From Lentisphaerota bacterium (GTDB taxonomy: Bacteria; Verrucomicrobiota; Kiritimatiellia; RFP12; JAAYNR01), in the NCBI GenBank assembly GCA_016873675.1, contig VGWG01000007.1:1-55184 (forward strand): a DNA stretch of 55,184 nt, in the 5' to 3' direction. The notes below the pieces were generated by a model. That model made no database searches. It was not told where the DNA came from and saw only the letters and a program-made list of their open reading frames with translations. The position numbers and the translations under genes are program-made. Positions 1 through 9,669 of the stretch are shown piece after piece (within the stretch, counting starts at the first letter, position 1; each line of letters starts with the position of its first letter).

Positions 1-1
1 C

Positions 2-220
2 GCGGCCACGCCGAAGGAGCGTCAGCAGGCCATTTTCCATATGCTCGAACGCGTGGTCGGTGTTCCGTTCGCGTTTGACGACAAAAACGAGGCCCGCCAC
101 TGCTTCAACCGCCTGACCCAATCCTTTATCGATTGGCATACCACCCACATGGAGTCTCCGGACTTCGTGACGGCACGCGACGCTATCGAATCACTCGCCA
201 CGGAGGCCCCCCGCCAATGA
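2..220 (+). CDS. atpA: V-type ATP synthase subunit A, C-terminal end (partial)
   Basis: This is the last 72 codons of a gene that begins outside the window. Reading from base 2 gives an open frame ending in TGA at 218-220. Identification as catalytic subunit A rests mainly on position: subunit B follows directly and its ATG (217-219) overlaps this stop as ATGA, the usual order in bacterial V-type operons. The visible helical tail, with segments such as FHMLERVVG and FNRLTQSF, fits the C-terminal helical domain of subunit A but carries no catalytic motif. Subunit A hydrolyses or makes ATP in the cytoplasmic V1 head. Confidence 0.75.
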   Translation, partial: AATPKERQQAIFHMLERVVGVPFAFDDKNEARHCFNRLTQSFIDWHTTHMESPDFVTARDAIESLATEAPRQ

Positions 221-1509
221 ACACGGTTTACCACCAGATTGACCAGATTTCGGGATCGGTGATCACCTTGCGCGCCTCGGGCGTCAGGTATCGCGAACTC
301 GCCGAGGTGACCTCCCGGACAGGCACCTCCCTCGCCCAGGTGATCAAGCTCGACGGCGACACCGTCTCGCTTCAGGTCTTCTCCGGCGCCCGCGGCGTCG
401 CGACCGACGCGCAGGTCCGCTTCCTCTCCACCACGATGCGCGTCCCTTTTTCCGACGCGCTCCTCGGCCGCGCCTTCACCGGTTCGGCCAAGCCCCGCGA
501 CAAGGGGCCTGAACTGACGGATAACCTCATCGACATCGGCACGCCATCGGTCAACCCCGCCAAGCGGATCATTCCGCGCAACATGGTCCGTACCGGCATC
601 CCCATGATCGATGTTTTCAACACCCTGGTCGAATCGCAGAAGTTGCCGATCTTCGCCCGAGCGGGCGAGCCTTACAATCCCCTGCTCGCCCGTATCGCCC
701 TTCAGGCCGAGGTCGACGTGATCATCCTCGGCGGAATGGGCTTGAAATATGACGACTACCTGTTCTTCCGGGACACGCTCGACGAGTCGGGAGCCCTTTC
801 GCGCACCGTCATGTTTGTGCATACCGCAGCCGACCCCGTCGTCGAATGCCTGCTGGTTCCCGATGTCTCCCTCGCCGTGGCCGAGCAGTTCGCACTGCAG
901 GGAAAGAAGGTCCTCGTCCTCCTGACCGATATGACCGCCTTTGCCGACGCCTTGAAGGAAATCGCCATCACCATGGAGCAGATCCCCGCCAATCGCGGCT
1001 ATCCAGGCGACCTCTACTCACAGCTCGCCGCCCGCTACGAGAAGGCCGTCGACTTCGAGGGCGCCGGATCCATCACCATTCTCGCCGCCACCACCATGCC
1101 CGGCGATGACGTCACCCATCCCGTCCCCGACAACACCGGGTACATCACCGAGGGGCAGTTTTATCTGCGCCAGGGCCGCATCGAGCCTTTCGGCTCGCTC
1201 TCGCGCCTGAAACAACTGGTCAACAAGAATACCCGCGCCGATCACCGCACCATCATGGAAACGATGATCAAACTCTACGCCTCCTACCGCGAAACCCTCG
1301 AAAAACAGGCGATGGGCTTCCGCATGACCGACTGGGATGGCAAGCTCCTGAAGTACGGCGCGCGCTTCGAAGCGGAGATGATGGATCTGAACAACGACAC
1401 GCCCCTCGAACAAGCCCTCGACCGTGGTTGGACCATCCTCGCCAATTGCTTTGACGCGGATGAAGTCGGCATTCCTTCGAAAATGACCGCTCAGTTCTGG
1501 CCGAAGTGA
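217..1509 (+). CDS. atpB: V-type ATP synthase subunit B
   Basis: This is the non-catalytic nucleotide-binding subunit of the V1 head, which alternates with subunit A in the A3B3 ring. The 430-residue product has normal family length. The start was chosen at 217 (MNTVYHQID) because it overlaps the subunit A stop; an upstream in-frame start at 133 would lie inside subunit A. The family segments [21 protein letters not shown] and [16 protein letters not shown] are visible. The last stands where subunit A would have its P-loop and lacks the GxxxxGKT pattern, as expected for B. Subunit D follows after one base, so the genes are one transcription unit. Confidence 0.96.
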   Translation: MNTVYHQIDQISGSVITLRASGVRYRELAEVTSRTGTSLAQVIKLDGDTVSLQVFSGARGVATDAQVRFLSTTMRVPFSDALLGRAFTGSAKPRDKGPELTDNLIDIGTPSVNPAKRIIPRNMVRTGIPMIDVFNTLVESQKLPIFARAGEPYNPLLARIALQAEVDVIILGGMGLKYDDYLFFRDTLDESGALSRTVMFVHTAADPVVECLLVPDVSLAVAEQFALQGKKVLVLLTDMTAFADALKEIAITMEQIPANRGYPGDLYSQLAARYEKAVDFEGAGSITILAATTMPGDDVTHPVPDNTGYITEGQFYLRQGRIEPFGSLSRLKQLVNKNTRADHRTIMETMIKLYASYRETLEKQAMGFRMTDWDGKLLKYGARFEAEMMDLNNDTPLEQALDRGWTILANCFDADEVGIPSKMTAQFWPK

Positions 1510-1510
1510 C

Positions 1511-2146
1511 ATGGCAACGATCAAACATACCAAGACCGAGTTGAAGGCGCAAAAGGACGCGCTCAGGCGCTTTCAGCGGTTTTTGCCCATGCTGCAGCTC
1601 AAGAAGCAGCAGCTTCAGATGGAGATTGCCGCGATCACCCTTCGGCGCGACTCGGTGAGTGATCGCGAAACGCAGGCCCGCGCCGCCGTCGATGCGTGGT
1701 CGCGCCTTTTTGCGGACTCCTCAGCAACCCCCGATCTGGGCGAACTCGCCGTCTTACAAAGCGTCACGACCGCACCGGGCAACATCGCCGGCGTCCCGAT
1801 TCCGATCTATTCAGGGGTGATTATCACCCGTAAGCCGCTCGACCTTTTCGACTCCCCGCCCTGGCTTGACGACGCCCAAGACGCCGTCGAGCAGATTCTG
1901 GCCCTCCGCGCCGAGGCGACCGTCCTCGAATGCCAGCGCCAACGGATCGCCACCGAACTGCTCACCACCTCGCAGCGTGTCAACCTCTTTGAAAAGGTCA
2001 AAATCCCCGAGTGCCAGGACAACATCCGCGTGATCCGGATATTCCTTGGCGATGAGCAGACCGCCTCCGTCTCCCGCGGCAAGATCGCCAAGCGCCGTTC
2101 GACCAATCCCAACACCGCGCAATCGCATGAGGAGGACGCCGCGTGA
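1511..2146 (+). CDS. atpD: V-type ATP synthase subunit D
   Basis: This is the central rotor-shaft subunit, which turns inside the A3B3 head and transmits torque between V1 and the membrane ring. The 211-residue protein is almost all helical. A basic N-terminal helix (KTELKAQKDALRRFQRF, then a KKQQLQMEI heptad stretch) and a C-terminal helix around RVNLFEKVKIPECQ can form the antiparallel coiled coil typical of the family; the latter segment is its most recognisable signature. The stop overlaps the GTG start of subunit I, so the two are probably translationally coupled. Confidence 0.93.
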   Translation: MATIKHTKTELKAQKDALRRFQRFLPMLQLKKQQLQMEIAAITLRRDSVSDRETQARAAVDAWSRLFADSSATPDLGELAVLQSVTTAPGNIAGVPIPIYSGVIITRKPLDLFDSPPWLDDAQDAVEQILALRAEATVLECQRQRIATELLTTSQRVNLFEKVKIPECQDNIRVIRIFLGDEQTASVSRGKIAKRRSTNPNTAQSHEEDAA

Positions 2147-3933
2147 TCGTCCCCATGAAACATCTGACCGTGCTCACTCGCACCGCCGATCGCTCGGATG
2201 CGGTTGCCCGGCTCCGCGACTTGGGCGTGCTGCATCTGGCCGACGCCGCGCCCGACACCCCTGCCGTGCGCGAAGCGCTGACACGTCTTCACGAGGCCGA
2301 GCGGGCTGAAGCCCTCGTCGCCCAGGCAGCGAAGGTGAAACACGCCGCCCGCGCCACGGGCACGGTGGCTGGCGGGCACCGCAACACCCCGGCCGCTGAT
2401 CCCGCCGCCATCCTCGCCATCGCCCGCGAGCAGGAAGCCGCCGAGGCCGAAATGCAAGCCCTCAACCGCGAGTGTGCGCGCTACAGCCCCTTCGGTGATT
2501 TCGACCCCGCCAGCGCCGTCTCGCTGGCAGACTCACGCATTCCGGTCGTTCTCTTCAAAACCGCTCCCGGCACCGCCGATAGTGGTGACAGCTCCGCATT
2601 CCGGACGATTCTCAGCCACACCCGGGACGCCTGTTACGGCGTGCAGATTGGCGCCACCGCGCTCCCTGATGGATTCGAAGCCGTCGAGCTGCCGACTCGG
2701 CGGCTGTCCGACACGGTCAAAGCCCATGCCGCTGCCGCCGCGCGTTTCTCACAAGCCGGCGAGCATCTCGCCGCTTTCGCTCCGGTTCTCGCCGCATTGC
2801 GGCGGCACCGCGATGACCAGGCCGATGCCTCCGATTTCGCCGCCGCCTGCGAAGGGATGTCGGCCAGCGGCGGCGTGGCCTGGCTGACGGGCTTCGCTCC
2901 CGCCGAAAGTGTCCCCGCTGTCCTGGATGCCGCTGCTTCACACGGATGGGGCGTTCTCGCGCGCGATCCCGAGTCGGATGACAAGGTCCCCACCCTGCTT
3001 CGTCCGCCGCGTGTGTTCCGCCCGATCCTCAGCCTCTTCGGCTTTCTCGGCATCAGCCCCGCCTATACCGAGGCCGACATCAGCAGCGCCTTCTTCATTT
3101 TCTTCACGATCTTCTTCGCCATGCTGATAGGCGACGCCGGTTACGGCGCGCTGATGCTCGCGGGCACCCTCTGGGCACGCCGCAAGGCCACCGCCATGCC
3201 GAGCGAGATCTTCTCCCTGCTCACCGTCTTCTCCGTGGCAACGATCGCGTGGGGCATTCTCTCCGGTTGCTACTTCGGCATCGCGCCCGGCGCGCTCCCC
3301 GCAGCCCTCAACCATCCTGTGGCGCGCTGGCTCACCGAGCAGAACAATATCATGCTGGTATGCTTCGGGCTCGGCGCGGCGCACATGTCGCTGGGGCACG
3401 CCTGGAACGCGATGGCCCTGTTCCCCGACAGCCGTTTCCTGGCCCAGGCCGGCTGGTGCGGAGTCGTCTGGACGATGTTCTGCGCCTCCTGCGCCGTGGT
3501 CGGCATCTTCGCCTTTCCCCAGTTCATGTATCCGGTCGCCATCGTGTCCGTGGTGCTCATCGCTGGCTTCATGCTCAAACGGAGTGAACTGAAGACCAAC
3601 GGCGTCGACCTCGGCATGCTGCCGTTGAACATCATCAGCACCTTGGGCGATGTGATTTCCTACGTCCGTCTCTTCGCTGTGGCGACCGCCTCGGTCAAGC
3701 TGGCGGAGACCTTTAACGGCATGGCCGTGGGACTGGATCTCCCTCTGGTCGCCAAGATCCCGGCGATGCTTCTCATCCTCGTGATCGGACACGGTCTGAA
3801 TGTGATCATGGGCGCGCTCAGCATCCTCGTCCACGCCGTCCGCCTCAACACCCTTGAATTTTCCAACCACAAGGGCATCACCTGGGCCGGCTTCGCCTAC
3901 AAGCCGCTCCGCCGGAGGCTGCCCGCGTCTTAA
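2143..3933 (+). CDS. atpI: V-type ATP synthase subunit I
   Basis: This is the membrane stator subunit (equivalent to eukaryotic subunit a), which forms the ion half-channels beside the K ring. It has 596 residues. A soluble, partly coiled-coil N-terminal half (about 1-310) is followed by about seven membrane segments, beginning near FFIFFTIFFAMLIGDAGYG. The functionally essential arginine is visible at about R509 in SYVRLFAV, in the second-last membrane segment. The GTG start at 2143 is supported by GGAGGA seven bases upstream and by the GTGA overlap with subunit D; ATG at 2155 is possible but lies far from that site. Confidence 0.94.
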   Translation: MIVPMKHLTVLTRTADRSDAVARLRDLGVLHLADAAPDTPAVREALTRLHEAERAEALVAQAAKVKHAARATGTVAGGHRNTPAADPAAILAIAREQEAAEAEMQALNRECARYSPFGDFDPASAVSLADSRIPVVLFKTAPGTADSGDSSAFRTILSHTRDACYGVQIGATALPDGFEAVELPTRRLSDTVKAHAAAAARFSQAGEHLAAFAPVLAALRRHRDDQADASDFAAACEGMSASGGVAWLTGFAPAESVPAVLDAAASHGWGVLARDPESDDKVPTLLRPPRVFRPILSLFGFLGISPAYTEADISSAFFIFFTIFFAMLIGDAGYGALMLAGTLWARRKATAMPSEIFSLLTVFSVATIAWGILSGCYFGIAPGALPAALNHPVARWLTEQNNIMLVCFGLGAAHMSLGHAWNAMALFPDSRFLAQAGWCGVVWTMFCASCAVVGIFAFPQFMYPVAIVSVVLIAGFMLKRSELKTNGVDLGMLPLNIISTLGDVISYVRLFAVATASVKLAETFNGMAVGLDLPLVAKIPAMLLILVIGHGLNVIMGALSILVHAVRLNTLEFSNHKGITWAGFAYKPLRRRLPAS

Positions 3934-3978
3934 CACCAACCCCGCATCACGACTCAACACAACTAAGGAGACTCACAC

Positions 3979-4434
3979 ATGACAGCAGACACCGCACTTG
4001 GTATTTCCGGAGCCGTCGCCGCACTCGCTTTCAGCGGCGTGGGCTCGGCACTCGGCACCGGCATCGCCGCCTCAGCCGCCGTCGGCGCGTGGAAAAAGTG
4101 CTACGCGCAGAAGAAGCAGGCACCCTTTCTCCTCCTCGCCCTGGTCGGCGCGCCCATCACCCAGACCCTCTACGGCATGATCCTCATGTTCATCATGATC
4201 GGCAAGGCGAAAGCGGGCGCGCCCGGCCTCGGGCTCCTCCTCCTCGGCATCTTCGCCGGCCTCGCCATCGGCACCTCGGCCTGGTTCCAAGGCCGCGCGG
4301 GCGCCGCCGCCGCTGACGCCCAGGCTGAGACCGGGCAGGGCTTCACCAACTACCTCGCCGCCCTCGGCATCATCGAGACCGTCGCCATCTTCGTGATGGT
4401 CTTCGGCCTCATCGCCGTCACCGGGATCTCCTAA
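3979..4434 (+). CDS. atpK: V-type ATP synthase proteolipid subunit K
   Basis: This is the ring proteolipid that carries the transported ion. Its 151 residues form two hairpins, four membrane helices, as in Enterococcus NtpK. The ion-binding glutamate is E133 in helix 4 (GIIETVAIF). The first hairpin carries glutamine instead (T61-Q62 in APITQTLYG), and helix 3 has Q104 in WFQGRAG. By recalled alignment these correspond to T64, Q65, Q110 and E139 of the Na+-binding NtpK, which points to Na+ rather than H+ transport. The start has AAGGAG at 3964-3969. It is the last gene of the ATPase operon, 45 bases after subunit I. Confidence 0.93.
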   Translation: MTADTALGISGAVAALAFSGVGSALGTGIAASAAVGAWKKCYAQKKQAPFLLLALVGAPITQTLYGMILMFIMIGKAKAGAPGLGLLLLGIFAGLAIGTSAWFQGRAGAAAADAQAETGQGFTNYLAALGIIETVAIFVMVFGLIAVTGIS

Positions 4435-4452
4435 AAATTACTAATACTGGAG

Positions 4453-4489
4453 GCGCGTGCAAAGCCTTTTTCGTCGGTTCTGCACGCGC
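4453..4489 (+). terminator. 9-bp perfect inverted repeat after the ATPase operon
   Basis: GCGCGTGCA at 4453-4461 is repeated in inverted form at 4481-4489 across a 19-base loop that contains a CTTTTT run. It lies between atpK and the next gene. There is no U-tract after the stem, so it may be a weak terminator, a processing site or an mRNA-stabilising hairpin rather than a classic Rho-independent terminator. Confidence 0.45.
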
Positions 4490-4523
4490 AGGTTTCAGGG
4501 CTCAGGGTTAAAGGAGACCTTTC

Positions 4524-5126
4524 ATGCGAATCAACTACGTGCTGATCGACTTCGAGAACGTCCAACCCGAGAGCCTCACCGGCCTTCAGCAGGATCACTT
4601 CAAGGTCATGGTCTTCGTCGGGGCAAGCCAGACCAAAGTCCCTTTTGAAGTTGCCCAGGCGATGCAAGCCATGGGCAACAAGGCCGAATACGTCAAGATA
4701 GCGGGGAACGGGTCGAACGCGCTAGATTTCCACATCGCCTTCACCATTGGCCAGTTGGCATCCGCCGATCCCACGGCCTTCTTCCACATCATCTCTAAGG
4801 ACACAGGCTTCGATCCTCTTATCGCCTACTTGAAAGCGAAGAAGATCTTCGCAGCGCGGGAAACCTCCATCCGAGATATCCCGCTCATCAAGACGTCGAC
4901 ATCCAAAACGCCAGAAGATCGGCTCCAGATCATCGTCAATAAACTGAGGCTGTCCAAGGCCAATAAACCAGGGACCGTCAAGACTCTTTCCAGCCATATC
5001 AACAGTCATTTTCAGAAGCAACTCTCCGAGACCGAAATCGCTGCTCTCATCTCCGCCTTGTTTACGGCCGGTTACATCTCCATCGCCAACAATAAAATCA
5101 CGTATAACGTACCGCCGTTGCCGTAG
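4524..5126 (+). CDS. PIN/NYN-domain putative RNase
   Basis: This is a 200-residue protein with an N-terminal PIN-like (NYN-type) nuclease fold. Conserved acidic positions are visible in YVLIDFENV (D9, N12), in NALDFHIAFTIG and in ISKDTGFDPLI, the usual metal-binding set of NYN nucleases. About residues 128-200 form a separate basic segment ending in a helix-turn-helix-like stretch (TEIAALISALFTAGYI). The family acts on RNA, but the substrate here cannot be read. GGAGA precedes the ATG. It lies 89 bases after atpK on the same strand, behind a hairpin, so co-transcription is uncertain. A functional link with the ATPase is not evident. Confidence 0.75.
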   Translation: MRINYVLIDFENVQPESLTGLQQDHFKVMVFVGASQTKVPFEVAQAMQAMGNKAEYVKIAGNGSNALDFHIAFTIGQLASADPTAFFHIISKDTGFDPLIAYLKAKKIFAARETSIRDIPLIKTSTSKTPEDRLQIIVNKLRLSKANKPGTVKTLSSHINSHFQKQLSETEIAALISALFTAGYISIANNKITYNVPPLP

Positions 5127-5280
5127 CGGACCATGGCCATTAGATCTGAAAAATTTTGTTGCTCTTTGCCTGTCCCCTGCGGCCCGAATACGACTCCCTT
5201 GTCCCCCGTGTTCCTTCACATTTCTCTCTCCCTGTTGCTCCCCCGCCCTCCTCGCCCTCCGTTGCCCCCTGATGGCAGGC

Positions 5281-6753
5281 CTATTCGTAATTGCGGCAAG
5301 ATCCGAATTGCGGCAGAGGCATCCGGCCGTCGCCCGCGTCAGGATACAACTTGTTCTTGTGGTCCACACCCTGCACACCCCAGCCGGTGCGGATGCGCGT
5401 GGTCCGGATCAGCCACTCGAGCAGCATGCGGCGACATTGTTCAACCGTCTCGCGGCACTCGGGCGCGTGGTAGAGATTCCGCGTCTCATCCAGATCGGCT
5501 TCGCCATCGTACAACTCGCCGACATCTTCGCCGAACGTCTCGGGTTGATAGTGAACGAACCGCCACTTGCCCCAGCGGATGGCCTTGGAATGGGGACACT
5601 CAGTCACCGCGAGTTCGCGCACGGACTGATTCCCTCCGGCCAGCAAGCTCGTGACATCAATGCCGTCCGCCCATGGCATGGCGGGCAGGCCGCAGAGAGC
5701 GGCGAAGGTAGGCGCCATATCCACGTTCTCCGTCAACTGTCCGCACACCTGTCCGGCTGGCGTCAGCCCGGGCACACGCCAGAGCGAAGGCACGCGGCAC
5801 ACGGCTTCGCTGCAAATGCCGGGCGCTTTTTCATAGATGCCATACTGGCTCATGTACGCACCATGGTCGGCGTTGTAGATGACGATCGTGTTTTCTGCCA
5901 GACCGCTCTTATCCAGATGATCGAGCAGCCGTCCAACGGCATGATCCGTGTGAGTGATGCTGGCCAGATAGCCTTTCCAGCGCCGCTTGGCGGCAGCCAC
6001 ATAATCGGCGCCGGTCTCTTTCCGCCAGGCATCGTGCATCTCGCGGAAATGGGGCGGACGATGATCGCACGGGTAGGTGAAGGTCTTCGGTAATTCGATG
6101 TCATCCGGGTACATATCCCAGAATTCGCGGGAGGGGGCGCACGGATCGTGCGGACGCTCGAGCGATACCTGCATACAGAATGGGGCGTCGCCGCAGCCGT
6201 CCATGAACCGGATGGCCTCTCGCACAGACCACCCCTCCTGCGACATGTCGAAGGGGATTTCCGACGCGCGTTGCTTGGGTTCGCCCCAAAGATTAGACTG
6301 GTAGAATTCATGCTTGTCCTGTAAACCTTTGGCTTTAATTTCCATGCACCAAGGGGCGGTATCCTGGTTGCCATCCATGCCGAAATAGGAGTCGGCGCAC
6401 GTGTCGAACTGCGTCTCAAGCCAGATTCGCGGTGTGGTCGGTAGGTGCAGTTTGCCGATCCCGGCCGTACGGTAGCCGTGCTGCTTGAAGTGCGAGAACG
6501 AGCCCGGCAGCCAGTCCGGGCGCGGTCCGCCCAGTCCGTAGAATCCGTGGTTGTGACAGTACTGACCGGAAATCAGGCTCACGCGACTCGGGGTGCAGAT
6601 GGTGTTCTGCGTGTAGCAACGCGTAAAGCGCAGGCCGGAAGCCGCCAGCCTGTCCAGGTTCGGCGAGATGACCTGCGGGTGCCCCTCGTGCCCCATGCAG
6701 CCCGCATGGTGTTGATCCGCGATAATGTGCAGTACATTCATACGCTTGGACAT
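5281..6753 (-). CDS. Sulfatase, type I Cys-type (cluster gene 4 of 4)
   Basis: This is a 490-residue alkaline-phosphatase-fold sulfatase that hydrolyses sulfate esters; the natural substrate is unknown. The formylglycine site is C53 in CTPSR, followed by the SGQ segment. Metal-site elements are IIADQ near the N-terminus, GIGKLHLP and NADHGAYMSQYG. The start at 6753 (MSKRMNVLH) follows AAGGAG on the minus strand; a longer frame to 6825 would run deeper into the preceding gene. Its start overlaps the end of the upstream sulfatase by 16 bases, so translation is likely coupled. No signal peptide is visible, so it should be cytoplasmic as read. It needs a formylglycine-generating enzyme, and none is in this window. 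Confidence 0.92.
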   Translation of the reverse strand: MSKRMNVLHIIADQHHAGCMGHEGHPQVISPNLDRLAASGLRFTRCYTQNTICTPSRVSLISGQYCHNHGFYGLGGPRPDWLPGSFSHFKQHGYRTAGIGKLHLPTTPRIWLETQFDTCADSYFGMDGNQDTAPWCMEIKAKGLQDKHEFYQSNLWGEPKQRASEIPFDMSQEGWSVREAIRFMDGCGDAPFCMQVSLERPHDPCAPSREFWDMYPDDIELPKTFTYPCDHRPPHFREMHDAWRKETGADYVAAAKRRWKGYLASITHTDHAVGRLLDHLDKSGLAENTIVIYNADHGAYMSQYGIYEKAPGICSEAVCRVPSLWRVPGLTPAGQVCGQLTENVDMAPTFAALCGLPAMPWADGIDVTSLLAGGNQSVRELAVTECPHSKAIRWGKWRFVHYQPETFGEDVGELYDGEADLDETRNLYHAPECRETVEQCRRMLLEWLIRTTRIRTGWGVQGVDHKNKLYPDAGDGRMPLPQFGSCRNYE

Positions 6754-8192
6754 GTCATGCTCCTTTGTTTCGCTGTCCGTTTTCCGGCCTTTTCGGTGGA
6801 CGAGAGCGGTGGACGATTGGGACAATCGCCACTCGTTATCTGTTCTCGTCGCCCGCTATCGTCAACCGCCCCCTCCCGTGTTGTCGGAAGTTGGGTGTCA
6901 AATGGATCACCGTTGTCGTCCATCCAATGCGTCAGGATGGATGCCAGTTCCTGTTTGACGTGGTTGCAGTCGGGATCGTGTGCACGGTTTTGCAGCTCCA
7001 AGGGGTCTGTTGCCAGGTCGTAGAGTTCTTCACCGTGCTTCTGGTAGCGATTGTACTTGTAGTGCGCTGTTCTGACCATCCGAATCGGGTTCACCCACTT
7101 CTGTTTTGAGTAGTATTGGCCAATAACGAACTGTCGTGCACAGAATGGCGCTTGATGCTCGATAAACGGCTTCAATGATACGCCGTCCGTATCGGGAAGC
7201 TCGATTCCGGCGAACTCTGCCAAAGTGGGGACAAGGTCAACATTGACCGTGTGAAAGTCAACGGTCAGAGCACGCTTCCGTCGGCTTGCGGCAGGCGGAC
7301 GAATAATGAGCGGCACGCGCATCATGTGTTCGTACATGAATGGCCCCTTGTAGATAAGGCGATGCTGTCCATCCATGTCGCCATGGTCCGACGTTGCGAT
7401 GACAAGGGTGGAATCGTCTAGGTCGCGATCCTTAAGAGCTGCCAACACACGTCCGAGTTCTTCGTCGTATAGCTTCACCTTCTCCCGGTAAAGTTCGCGA
7501 TAGCGTTCCCATGCAGGATACCCTGTGCCGGTCATGATACGACCTTGATCCTCTGTCATGAACTGCTGCTGTACGAATGGCACCGTTGCAAGGTCCTTGT
7601 CATGCCAAGTCGGTGGCAGGGCAACGGCGCGTTTTGGCGTGGGATCGGACTCGCCGTCGAAATGGTAGATGTCATGAGGGTTGTTATAAGAGAGAAAGAG
7701 GGCAAAGGGTCGGTCGGTCTTGCCGGTGGCCTGCAGAAAACGGATGGCCCGGCGCGTCACTTCGCGGTCATCGGTTGTCTCCGGACCTGTCACCCCGAAA
7801 TCCTCGTCCCACCCATCCGTGCCGACGGGGTCTTTGCCCAGGTGCCATTTGCCGAAGTATGCCGTACGGTAACCGGATTCCCGCAGCCTGGCACCGATTG
7901 TTCGCATCTGGAGCGGATTGCCTCCCGCAGACCCGATATTACCCCATACGCCGGTCCTGGATGGATAGAGCCCGGTCATAATCGATGATCGACTGGGGGA
8001 GCATTGGGGTGTTGTACAGAAAGCATTTCGGAACACGATTCCCTCGGAGGCTAGTCGCGTTTGATTCGGCGTTTCAAAAGACGCATCGGCAAACCCGACA
8101 GCTTCCCAATGCTGCTGATCGGAGAAGACGAACAGGATGCTGGGCGGTTGGTTCCCGTTCGCGCTTCCCAACCGTATTCTACGCTTACACAT
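6738..8192 (-). CDS. Sulfatase, type I Cys-type (cluster gene 3 of 4)
   Basis: This is a 484-residue sulfatase. The activation cysteine is C64 in CSPSR, with the typical downstream SIMTGLYPSR. Other active-site segments are ILFVFSDQQHW, YFGKWHLG and TSDHGDMDGQH, then RVPLIIRPP near the domain junction. The SDQQ form and DHGDMxGxH resemble the sulfatase group that acts on glycosaminoglycan- or choline-type esters, but the substrate cannot be assigned. The N-terminus (MCKRRIRLGS) is basic without a hydrophobic core, so no export signal is seen. GAGG stands seven bases before the start. It lies 33 bases from the preceding sulfatase and overlaps the next one. Confidence 0.92.
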   Translation of the reverse strand: MCKRRIRLGSANGNQPPSILFVFSDQQHWEAVGFADASFETPNQTRLASEGIVFRNAFCTTPQCSPSRSSIMTGLYPSRTGVWGNIGSAGGNPLQMRTIGARLRESGYRTAYFGKWHLGKDPVGTDGWDEDFGVTGPETTDDREVTRRAIRFLQATGKTDRPFALFLSYNNPHDIYHFDGESDPTPKRAVALPPTWHDKDLATVPFVQQQFMTEDQGRIMTGTGYPAWERYRELYREKVKLYDEELGRVLAALKDRDLDDSTLVIATSDHGDMDGQHRLIYKGPFMYEHMMRVPLIIRPPAASRRKRALTVDFHTVNVDLVPTLAEFAGIELPDTDGVSLKPFIEHQAPFCARQFVIGQYYSKQKWVNPIRMVRTAHYKYNRYQKHGEELYDLATDPLELQNRAHDPDCNHVKQELASILTHWMDDNGDPFDTQLPTTREGAVDDSGRREQITSGDCPNRPPLSSTEKAGKRTAKQRSMTCPSV

Positions 8193-8225
8193 ACATACGC
8201 CTCATTTTTTTTGTTTCGCTGCGCA

Positions 8226-9656
8226 TCACGTTCCACTCCACGGGCGAGGTGTCCGCGGTGGCGGCACTTCGTCTGCGATGCCGCGCCGGTCGCGCTCCAC
8301 GTCTTCAAACCAATTGTCCAACTCACGACCGAGCCGGGCAACGCGATCCGGATCGGCTGAGGCCATGTCGTTTCGTTCGTAAGGATCGTTCCGGATGTTG
8401 AACAAGAGCGGAGGTTGGGTTGGGCCAAGCTGGACCGTCGGGTAGGGCGGCTGAAAAATGCCGTTATGGATGAAGTGTTCCGGACCGAACATGGAGATGT
8501 GGTTCCACTGGTTGTCCGGCACGTCGCCACACCTGTCGCGCCAAGGGCGGACGAGCTTCCAGTCGCCGTCGCGGATGGCCGCATTGCAGTCGCACACCGG
8601 CGCGTAACGGTTCCACTGCCAGCACCGTTTTGTGATGGTCTGGCCGGATTCGCCACGCAATACCGGCAGCACATTGATTCCGTCCAGCGGCAGGTTGTCG
8701 GCCGGGAGCGGAACGCCAGCCATGGCCAGGATCGTGGGCACCCAGTCGGCTCCGTGCACCATCTCATGCACTTCACGCTTGCCGGGCAATCCGGCTGGCC
8801 AGCGGATCAGCATGGGCACGCGGATGCCACCCTCGTAGGTGTTGCCCTTGCTGCCGTTCCAGTTGCAGTTGAAGCGCGTGGTACAGTTGTCGCCCTGACC
8901 GCCGAATTGCGGGCCGTTGTCGCTGCAGAAGAGCACGATGGTGTTCTCCTCCAGGCCGAGGCGCTTGAGCGTGTCCAGCACACGCGCCACGCCGCTGTCC
9001 ATGCGGTGGATCATGCCATAGAGGGTGGCCACGCCCGAGGTGGGAACGCCCGCTTTCCCGAGGAACGGTTTGACCTCATCCTCCGGCACTTGCAGCGGGG
9101 TGTGCGGCGCGTTGAAGTTCATTTGCAGGTAGAACGGTTCGCGTTGATGCCGCTCGATGAAGCCGACCGATTCCTCAACCCAGACGTCGGTCAGATAGCG
9201 CCCGTCGCCGCGCCGCGCCGTTTTGCCCCACTCGACCCGCCACTGCCAGTAGTCCTGCATCGCGGCGCAGAAGCAAACGGACTCGTCGAATCCCCGCTGC
9301 ATCGGATGGTAGCGCGGGTCGAACGAGCCGAGATGCCACTTGCCGATGAGACCGGTGGCATAACCGCCGGCCTTGAGCATGTCCGCCAGCGTCCGCTCAC
9401 GGAGCGCCAGACGGTCGAGCCCCCACCACTCGAGCGTGTCAATCGAGCCGGTGCGATGCGGATAGCGGCCGGTCAGCAGGCAGGCGCGCGACGGGTTGCA
9501 CACCGGTGACGCCGAGTAGTGCTGCGTCAGACAGGTTCCCTCACGGATCAGTCCGTCCAGGGTCGGCGTGTTGGACAGTCCGTTGTTGAACGCGCTGAAA
9601 TCGCCATAACCAAGATCATCAGCCAGGAGGAAAACAATGTTGGGTCGTCGGGTCAT
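8226..9656 (-). CDS. Sulfatase, type I Cys-type (cluster gene 2 of 4)
   Basis: This is a 476-residue arylsulfatase-like enzyme. C53 in CNPSR is the residue converted to formylglycine; LLADDLGYGD provides the paired N-terminal aspartates, GKWHLG the catalytic Lys/His pair and FCSDNGPQ the distal metal ligands. This ADD...DNG pattern is the commoner arylsulfatase A-like form and differs from the DQQ...DHG form of its neighbours, so the cluster is not a set of recent duplicates. No signal peptide is seen. The start is 13 bases from the stop of the first gene in the run, and an AGGAA-type site precedes it. Confidence 0.93.
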   Translation of the reverse strand: MTRRPNIVFLLADDLGYGDFSAFNNGLSNTPTLDGLIREGTCLTQHYSASPVCNPSRACLLTGRYPHRTGSIDTLEWWGLDRLALRERTLADMLKAGGYATGLIGKWHLGSFDPRYHPMQRGFDESVCFCAAMQDYWQWRVEWGKTARRGDGRYLTDVWVEESVGFIERHQREPFYLQMNFNAPHTPLQVPEDEVKPFLGKAGVPTSGVATLYGMIHRMDSGVARVLDTLKRLGLEENTIVLFCSDNGPQFGGQGDNCTTRFNCNWNGSKGNTYEGGIRVPMLIRWPAGLPGKREVHEMVHGADWVPTILAMAGVPLPADNLPLDGINVLPVLRGESGQTITKRCWQWNRYAPVCDCNAAIRDGDWKLVRPWRDRCGDVPDNQWNHISMFGPEHFIHNGIFQPPYPTVQLGPTQPPLLFNIRNDPYERNDMASADPDRVARLGRELDNWFEDVERDRRGIADEVPPPRTPRPWSGT

Positions 9657-9669
9657 GTTCGTGTTCCTT

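Noticed and set aside
5127-5280. Pyrimidine-rich intergenic stretch after the PIN/NYN gene
   Set aside because: No hairpin, repeat or gene is evident; strand composition bias alone is not a feature.
8415-9509. A 364-codon plus-strand open frame
   Set aside because: It is antisense to the second sulfatase; open only because of high G+C, with no recognisable protein features.
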